Positions 57,901 to 64,000 of a DNA stretch of 64,000 nt are shown here, piece by piece. This DNA comes from Liolophura sinensis (lineage: Eukaryota; Mollusca; Polyplacophora; Chitonida; Chitonidae). The DNA lies in the NCBI RefSeq assembly GCF_032854445.1, contig NC_088298.1, forward strand, positions 5,390,160 through 5,454,159, read 5' to 3'. A program made the position numbers and the translations under genes. Within the stretch, counting starts at the first letter, position 1, and the number at the start of each line of letters is the position of its first letter. The notes under the pieces were generated by a model that did no database searches, had not been told where the DNA came from, and worked only from the letters and a program-made list of their open reading frames with translations.

Positions 57901-60900
57901 CCAGGCTGTACCAATTAGCCATTTAGATCGAGCTCCTGTGAAAAGAGATATTTATTTTCTGATTGATTCAGTGATTGAGTGATCAGTTTATATATTCGTG
58001 ATTTTATGATTATAGGCATGATTATCTAGGTAAGGTTAAACATCCTGATAAATATAATAAAAGTCTTACAGCGCAGAGAGTAAAACTAGTACAGCGCTGA
58101 CCGTGTAATAATTGGCAAATCTAACTGCCAATATTTACATATATACACGGCCTCTTGTCAATTTAAGTCCGTTAATATTTTACTCTATCTGATCATGACA
58201 AGCTTGAAAAGTAGCAATGCCTATTGAATTGTTTTAAGTTTTGCGCGTATTCAAGAATATTTCTCTTACGCCAAGGCGACTGTATCAAGTAGATATAAAA
58301 AGGCTTACAACATGGAGAGTAAACCAGAGGAGCAACTACGGCGTGGTAATTGGCAAATCTCACACGTAACAGGTGAAATACCCAGCTGAGGTACAGCAGT
58401 ACCTCAGCAAAGGCTAAGAAACATTAAAAGAGTTCCACTCAGCAGGACTGAAAGGGTTTATAGAAAAAGAGTTATGCTCGAGTATTAGAAGCATAAATAA
58501 ACTGTTTTTCAGATTTTTTAAAAACAAGGTACAGGTGATTAAAATTATTGACTGGCGGTTGACATTACGGCCCCATGCCACGGGTGCTGGGCGAATGCTG
58601 ACATCACAGCCCCACGCCAAGGGTGCTTGGCGAATGTCGACATTACAGTCCCATGCTATGGGTGCTGGGCGAATGTTGACATTACGGCTCTATGGCTTTA
58701 GTGCTGGGAGAATGTTGACATGGCCCCATGCCATGGGTGCTGGGCGAATGTTGACATTACGGCTCTATGGCTTTAGTGTTGGGCGAATGTTGACATTACG
58801 GCCCCATTTCATGGGTGCTTGGCTAATGTTGACTTTACGGTCCCATGCCATGGGTGCTGGGCGAATGTTGACATTACGGCCCCATGCCACAGGTGCTGGG
58901 CGAATGTTGACATTACGACCCCACGCCAAGGGCGCTTGGCGAATGTTGACATTACAGTTCCATGCCATGGGTGCTTGGCGAATGTTGACATTACGGCCCC
59001 ATGCCACAGGTGCTGGGAGAATGTTGACATTACGGCCCCATGCCACGGGTGCTGGGAGCATATGGAGCCCAAACACTCGAGATTCAACAGTATTTCTTTG
59101 TAAACAGTGGCTAGATAGCTCTGGAATACGTGTAGAAAGGCTCATGCCGTGACATTTTACATCCGCGTTGTGCAAAATGCCTTAACATGGCATTAGATGT
59201 CTTTACATGGTGTTAAATGTCTTTATATGGTGTCAAAAGTCTTAACGTCGTATAAAACCGTAATATGGTGTAAAAAATTTACCTTTCACAAAATGTCTCC
59301 AAACTGCAGAGAAAGGTTTTATGCCTCTGGAGACTTTTTGTAATGCTCCAATGTTTTATGTCGTTTTCACCTTTTTCACTGATTGCCTGGAAGTTTCTTC
59401 CCGTTGTTTTTACCTTCTTTACTTGTGGTTGCACTATTCATTACAACATTGGAAGCCATAAGATGAGAGTAAACTAAAAGCTAAATCTCTAAAGAAAGGT
59501 ATGGTTGTCATACAGAATAATATGCCGTTGTCACGCTCCTAAATTTACGATCCATAGAAGCCAAGTAATTGTTAAATTTTCGTGGTCATCCTTGCCCAAG
59601 TGACCTGTTTTTTTTTTGTTTTTTTTTTATTGGTGTTTTACGCCGTACTCAAGAATATTTCACTTATACGATGGCGGCCAGCATTATGGTGGGTGGAAAC
59701 CGGGCAGAACCCGGGGGAAACCCACGACCATCCGCAGGTAGCTGACAGACCTTCTCACATACGGCCGGAGAGAAAGCCAGCATGAGCTGGACTTGAACTC
59801 ACAGCGACCGCATTGGTGAGAGACTCCTGGGTCATTACGCTGCGGTAGCGCGCTAACCAACTGAGCCACGAAGGCCCCGCACAATGAACCATAGCTCTCC
59901 TGTTTCAGAAACCCATCTGCAGCATCATCATCATCAGCATTTTATCCTTCTATTTTTATGCCATGGACGTATATCACCTATTGTTAGCAGGAGTGAAAGG
60001 AACATCGGCATGGCGTAAAACACCTGATAAATGTTTATTTTTTGTATATTGTCTGAGTGCCCAACTTACAAATTAAGCGTCTTTTTCTGACTGGAGTCTG
60101 CGTTACGAAGCAGTCGCAAATTACATCTGGCGTATTTTCCATAACAACATGTAGAACAGAGATGCTTCCACATAGTAAATGCGATTGGCGTAGTGCTGCG
60201 ACATCTTTGAAAAACAGGCCCTTAGCGTCAACCGTGCAAGGCACCCAACAGACTGTCAAGCGCCCGTATACCTGACGATAATTTTATCTGTTTGGGAAGC
60301 CAATATGTAAATTACTTGTACACTGGAAAAGAAGTTTCCTTTCATTATTCCAGTCCACACTTGTAGTTTATTTAGGGATTAGACGGTCTTCCGCTCTCAA
60401 GCCTTTTGCCAACAGTCTTACCGGGTCAAGTGATTCCAACAACGTCGCAGTGTTACAGAGTCGGTTTTGAGGTTAAATCAATGAAGCTGGCGGCGCCTTA
60501 GATCCATTGGACCGAAACATTGATTAAGGACAGATTTCCTTAAATCAAATAACAGGATTTTGTTAATGTCCCGGTTTTTTTAGGGATGTAATTAAATCAC
60601 CGCGCTGTTGGGAGACAGCAGGATATAGAAAGTGGGATCTGGCCGAGACGGCATCCGGCTTATACATCACAGTTCTGAGTACACCCTGTGCGTTCTAAAG
60701 GCTCAAGAATTTGGTAAATATTGAATACCGAAATCTAAATAATCAAACCCTTCTTAACAAAACCCGATAGTGGCAGCAAATCTGATTGCAGTTTAGATTA
60801 AAATTAATTCACTGAGAAGTGGATGAAGGGACCCAGCGCTATACCAACTTGACCCCTGCTGAAAGAGAGACATTCAATCTGCTTCAAATGAAAAAATAAT

Positions 60901-61563
60901 CCTCCTAGGGAGTTTTAATTATTCGACTCAACAAATCAATGACTTCCAATGATTTTTTTGTTTGCTTTAGGTTTTAAATGCGTTTCCAGGTCACCTAGTT
61001 GTCTTTTTTTCATCGGTACTACTTAAGACAGCCCTTAAGGAGATAAAATAAAAAACATAAGTAAATCCCGGGGAAAAAAGCGCTGAAATGAAGGTTCAAA
61101 ACTACCGTGACTTTGTTTTTCAGTTTTTCTTTTTGAGGGAATTCAGCACAGTCAAATCCTTGAACAGTTTGATTTGTTTTTTACAGCCAGGATTCTGATG
61201 GTGATAATCCTTATCCAAGACATTGTTTTCATGTGAATGTTTATTAAATATGGCTATCACAAGCATTGATTGATTGATTGATTAATTAGCTGATTGGTTG
61301 ATTAATTCACTGATTGTTTCGACTTGTACGGGATTGTTTGATTTAATTCACTGTAACTGAGTTACCTGCTCTAGTAAAGTACATGGGTCTAGCTATGACG
61401 TCTAGTCTGTCTATACTCAGAGCCACCAGGACGTAAGTAGATGCGTATGTGACGACGCCTTGCATGTAGCGAACAGTTCGACAGACTGCGTCACCTGCCA
61501 TGAATTCCACCGTGATCTTCCATATCGTGTCCGGTAGAACATTCAAAAGGCCGACGCTCAAGT
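51731..61563 (-). CDS. Neuropeptide GPCR, CCAP receptor / neuropeptide S receptor type, partial gene (five exons, TM2 to C-terminus)
   Basis: The five exons join in phase with GT-AG ends and cover TM2 through the C-terminus. TM2 has [14 protein letters not shown]. The TM3 region has [12 protein letters not shown], then [22 protein letters not shown]4 has [17 protein letters not shown], and loop 2 has GIWQCWINF with the conserved Cys. TM5 follows, then the third-loop end [19 protein letters not shown]6 [18 protein letters not shown] and TM7 [14 protein letters not shown]. The SSRG-IPKAKIK stretch and the GLLNVL..IW motif are typical of the arthropod/lophotrochozoan CCAP receptor and vertebrate NPS receptor group. 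The family is Gq/Gs-coupled at the plasma membrane and responds to an amidated or cyclic peptide; the ligand here is inferred. DRY reads DRL. The exon(s) for the N-terminus and TM1 were not found and probably lie beyond 64,000. Confidence 0.9.
51973..53021. other. Intron between receptor exons D and E, first part
   Basis: Contains an R1 repeat copy at about 52,800-52,930 (ATTTCACAGATTAGG, then CACACTGTGGTCACCACCC). No other exon seen. Confidence 0.55.
53022..53290 (-). repeat. SINE family 1 in the receptor intron
   Basis: Body and head are recognisable; a run of about 12 G interrupts the middle (53,119-53,130). It ends only about 50 bases from the exon D donor. Confidence 0.87.
53342..53461 (-). 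CDS. Neuropeptide receptor exon D (loop 3, start of TM6)
   Basis: The acceptor is CCTCTTCCTCCAG and the donor ACGG|GTGAGT. It encodes [16 protein letters not shown] and [21 protein letters not shown] 35-bp array reaches almost to its acceptor. Confidence 0.93.
53472..54770. repeat. 35-bp satellite abutting the exon D acceptor, about 36 units, higher-order structure
   Basis: The plus-strand unit contains AACAACCAGTCAGACGTAAAC and GTAACTAAATGTAT. ACAAC(C) starts at 53,481, 53,516 and 53,551: exactly 35 bases apart. A variant block (CAGGCAGACGTAATCGTAAC, then AATAAACAATAATCGG) recurs near 53,588, 53,735, 53,871 and 54,079, showing multi-unit duplications. Confidence 0.93.
54967..55117 (-). CDS. 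Neuropeptide receptor exon C (TM5)
   Basis: The acceptor is TTCTTCTGCAG and the donor CCCCGAG|GTCAGT (phase 1). It encodes [20 protein letters not shown], then [10 protein letters not shown] and a basic start of loop 3 ([11 protein letters not shown]). Confidence 0.92.
55118..55430. other. Receptor intron between exon C and the Tc1 element
   Basis: AT-rich; nothing recognised. Confidence 0.4.
55431..57039 (+). mobile_element. Tc1/mariner-type transposon, about 1.6 kb, inside the receptor intron
   Basis: The left end CACTGTTGCCCAAAATGACG and the reverse complement of the right end, CACTGTTGCCCAAAATGATG, form 27-base terminal inverted repeats with one mismatch, bounded by TA at 55,429-55,430 and 57,040-57,041. 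The element runs opposite to the receptor gene. The ends are well preserved while the transposase is broken. Confidence 0.92.
55693..56745 (+). pseudogene. Tc1-type transposase, disrupted
   Basis: The N-terminal 133 codons are intact: a helix-turn-helix pair ([20 protein letters not shown], then [11 protein letters not shown]) and the GRPRS linker. The catalytic domain follows in another frame: first Asp in FTDESRY, second in DDNARPH, and Glu in [10 protein letters not shown], so the DDE triad can be read. In-frame stops (near 56,419 and 56,621) and at least two frame changes make it non-functional. A TATATAAAC box at 55,654 could be its old promoter. Confidence 0.9.
57042..57792. other. Receptor intron between the Tc1 element and exon B
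   Basis: 57,270-57,365 carries the TTGCCAAAGGCTGGTGGTTTA repeat also seen at 29,060. Nothing else is recognised. Confidence 0.45.
57793..57935 (-). CDS. Neuropeptide receptor exon B (TM4, loop 2)
   Basis: The acceptor is CTTTTCACAG and the donor TGGAAG|GTAATG. It encodes [19 protein letters not shown] and on to [16 protein letters not shown]. Confidence 0.93.
57936..58554. other. Receptor intron, two reversed R1 repeat copies
   Basis: 58,060-58,140 (GAGAGTAAAACTAGTACAGC) and 58,300-58,390 (GGAGAGTAAACCAGAGG, then GTAACAGGTGAAATAC) are R1 on the minus strand. Confidence 0.55.
58555..59060. repeat. 39-bp satellite, about 13 units, in the receptor intron
   Basis: The unit contains CGAATGTTGACATTACGGCC and CCATGCCACGGGTGCTGGG. 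Its length is a multiple of three, so long frames appear on both strands; these are by-products. Confidence 0.92.
59061..59616. other. Receptor intron, nothing else recognised
   Basis: A few diverged ATGGTGT(A/C)AAA repeats at 59,180-59,280; otherwise no feature. Confidence 0.4.
59617..59878 (-). repeat. SINE family 1, full length, in the receptor intron
   Basis: Reverse orientation, with a T-rich tail and a head ending CCAACTGAGCCACGAAGGCC. One of the best preserved copies. Confidence 0.92.
59879..61365. other. Receptor intron upstream of exon B side, nothing recognised
   Basis: No exon with receptor similarity was found. A short (ATTG/ATTA) run occurs at 61,265-61,315. Confidence 0.4.
61366..61563 (-). 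CDS. Neuropeptide receptor exon A (TM2-TM3)
   Basis: The acceptor is TTTTTCCAG and the donor AGAGCAG|GTAAC. It encodes [17 protein letters not shown] through [15 protein letters not shown]. The first two bases complete a codon begun in an upstream exon. Confidence 0.92.
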
Positions 61564-61859
61564 CTGGAAAAACAATGAAACAGATTTAATTGAATGCAAA
61601 TCATGGAAAACACCATAATACAAGTATATCTGACTGCTGCAAATCTGGAATACATTCAGTTGGTTTTAATTGATGCCAATCTGGAAATCACTTGAGTTGA
61701 TCTAATTGATGTAAATCTTGAAATCTTTGGAGAAGGTCTCAATCATCCAGAACGGTTACATCTGATCCAGACACCAGTTACATCTGATAGCCTGAAATCT
61801 GAGACACATCTGAATTGATCTGTTGGAAGGATTGGCTGGTGCAAATCTGGAAGGTGCTT

Positions 61860-63310
61860 TAATATACTTGTTATAGTCTGTATACAGTGTACAGGAAATG
61901 ATTTAAATGTGGAAAACAATGTACAGGGTGCGAATGATTTAAACGTGAAAAGCAGTGTGCAGGGTATGAATGATTTAAACCTGGAAACAATGTACAGGAT
62001 GTGAATGATTTAAACGTGGAAAACAGTGTGCAGTGTGTGAATGATTTAAACGTGAAAACAATGTACAAGATGTGAATGATTTACACGTGGAAACAGTGTA
62101 AAGGGTGTGAATGATTTAAATGTGGAAACAATGTACAAGATGTGAATGATTTAAACGTGGAAACAATGTACAAGATGTGAATGATTTACACGTGGAAACA
62201 GTGTACAGGATGTGAATGATTTAAATGTGCAAACAATGTACAAGATGTGAATGCTTTAAACGTGAAAACAATGTACAAGATGTGAATGATTTACACGTGG
62301 AAACAGTGTACAGGATGTGAATGATTTAAATGTGCAAACAATGTACAAGATGTGAATGCTTTAAACGTGGAAACAATGTACAGGAGGTGAATGATTTAAA
62401 CGTGAAAAACAATGTACAGGGTGTGAATGATTTAAACGTGGAAAAAATGTACAGGATGTGAATGATTTAAATGTGGAAGCAATGTACAGGGCATGAATGA
62501 TTTAAACGTGGAAAACAATGTACAGGACATGAATGATGTAAACGTGGAAACAATGTACAGGATGTAAATGATTTAAAAGTGGAAAAAATGTGCAAGGTGT
62601 GAATGATTTAAACGTGAAAACAATGTACAGGATGTGAATGATTTAGACGTGAAAACAATGTGCAGGGTGTGAATGATTTATACGTGGAAAACAGTGTACA
62701 GAGTGCGAATGATTTAAACGTGGAAAAGAGTGTACAGGCTATGAATGCTTTTAACGTGGAAAACAATGTGCAGGGTTTGAATGATTTAAACGTGGAAACA
62801 ATGTGCAGGGTGTGAATGATTTAAAAGTGGAAAACAATGTGAAAGGTGTGAATGATTTAAACGTGAAAACAATGTACAGGATGTGAATGATTTACACGTG
62901 AAAACAATGTGCAGGGTGTGAATGATTTATACGTGGAAAACAGTGTACAGAGTGTGAATGATTTAAACGTGGAAAAGAGTGTACAGGCTATGAATGCTTT
63001 TAACGTGGAAAACAATGTGCAGGGTTTGAATGATTTAAATGTGGAAACAATGTACAGGGTGTGAATGATTTAAACGTAGAAAACAATGTACAGAGTGTGA
63101 ATGATTTAAACGTGGAAAAGAGTGTACAGGCTATGAATGCTTTTAACGTGGAAAACAATGTGCAGGGTTTGAATGATTTAAACGTGGAAACAATGTGCAG
63201 GGTGTGAATGATTTAAACGTGGAAAACAATGTGAAAGGTGTGAATGATTTAAACGTGGAAAACAATGTACAGGATATAAATGATTTAAACGTGGAAAACA
63301 ATGAATAGGA
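61860..63310. repeat. 35-36-bp satellite, about 40 units, upstream of receptor exon A
   Basis: The unit contains GTGAATGATTTAAACGTGG and AAACAATGTACAGG. Longer blocks of several units recur almost identically (for example 62,690-62,800 and 62,930-63,040), so it has higher-order structure. Confidence 0.93.
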
Positions 63311-64000
63311 TGTGAATGACCTCACTCATTGAATTACATTCACGCTTCACTGGGAAAGTCGAAATGAAGTGTGACCGGTTGAGCTGTCAGTAAGGAATCA
63401 GACATTTGAGCGTTTCAGTTTGCAATCTGATACCAGTGATTTTTCTGTGAATTTCTTCTTCAGATTTTCACCTTCGATAACTGCTGTTTTTCTATAATCA
63501 GCAACTTATTTGTTTAACTTTAAGGGTGATATTAATGTCATAGTGACCTGTGAATGCCATTAAAAGAACAGTTTGTTAAGATCATCTTCCGCTCTGATGA
63601 CTAAAATGTAAAATTTACATCTCCACATCGTCGCAAAAACTTGGTTATAAACTCATACTCATTAATCTTAATGATTCCTACCTCGCTGTAATGGCAAATC
63701 TGGAAGAAAAAATACACATCTTGAGACAGTAATGTACATACTTTCGCACTTGATAGGCCTGGATCAGTATGATACATTATTCCGAGCCATTTTAGAAAAA
63801 CCAAAAACACGCATTAAGAAAATGAAACGTCCGCGTAATCGCCAAGCCTGGTAAAGTACATCATTGCGGTTCTAAAGTCACAGCACATACAAAATACAAA
63901 AGAGTGAAATGAAATATGATATTGTGATATAAAATCAAAGACTGCGATTAGAGTGAGACAGAGTGATGTGATTGGCCGAGAAAGGGAAATGCACCATGCC
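63311..64000. other. Right-edge sequence, probably intron of the receptor gene
   Basis: No TM1-type exon could be read on the minus strand. An 18-base segment with good flanking splice signals at 63,682-63,699 was considered and set aside. Confidence 0.4.

Noticed and set aside
58535-59152. A 205-codon frame with repeated [12 protein letters not shown] blocks
   Set aside because: It is the 39-bp satellite in a receptor intron; both strands are open for the same trivial reason.
63682-63699. An 18-base microexon candidate (good acceptor and GAG|GTAGG donor) for the receptor gene
   Set aside because: Joined to exon A it would not give the expected end of the TM1-TM2 loop, and no TM1 exon was found between them.

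Overview
This is nuclear DNA of an animal, most probably a lophotrochozoan and perhaps a mollusc. It has intron-rich genes with GT-AG splicing, long AT-rich intergenic stretches, about twenty copies of one tRNA-derived SINE, a BEL/Pao LTR retrotransposon, a Tc1-type transposon, and many minisatellites. The phylum is inferred from general familiarity with this style of SINE and from the gene content; it was not searched.

Layout. (1) 1-10,850, minus strand: the first nine coding exons of a ZC3H15 (DFRP1/LEREPO4) orthologue, split by introns full of minisatellites, SINEs and small DNA transposons. The last exons lie beyond the left edge. (2) 12.6-13.5 kb, minus: a decayed DDE-type (pogo/CENP-B-like) transposase C-terminus. 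(3) 16,530-17,612, minus: a single-exon, atypical class A GPCR. (4) 18,531-26,183, plus: a BEL/Pao retrotransposon with both LTRs. Its gag-pol is broken by frameshifts, stop codons and a deletion at the protease. (5) 26-51 kb: mostly non-coding, with many SINEs, a second tandem SINE family at 39.75-40.33 kb, a 1.75 kb 48-bp satellite that reads as a hydrophobic ORF, an array of CRE palindromes, a 44-bp satellite and a 200-bp foldback. (6) 51,731-61,563, minus: five exons of a neuropeptide GPCR of the CCAP receptor / neuropeptide S receptor type. The exon(s) carrying the N-terminus and TM1 were not found and probably lie past the right edge. Its introns hold a Tc1 element, SINEs and three more satellites.

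The most unusual pattern is that three independent intronic minisatellites, in two genes, run up to a splice site. In ZC3H15 the real 5' splice site of exon 8 is itself the first unit of a 46-bp array (21 occurrences, in exact register). The real 3' splice site of exon 3 is the terminal unit of a 48-bp array (8 occurrences, in exact register). In the GPCR gene a 35-bp array ends about 10 bases from the acceptor of exon D. The first two arrays are therefore rows of near-copies of working splice sites.

The two clear host genes are functionally unrelated: a ribosome-associated DRG1 partner and a peptide-hormone receptor. I see no operon-like or cluster logic between them.
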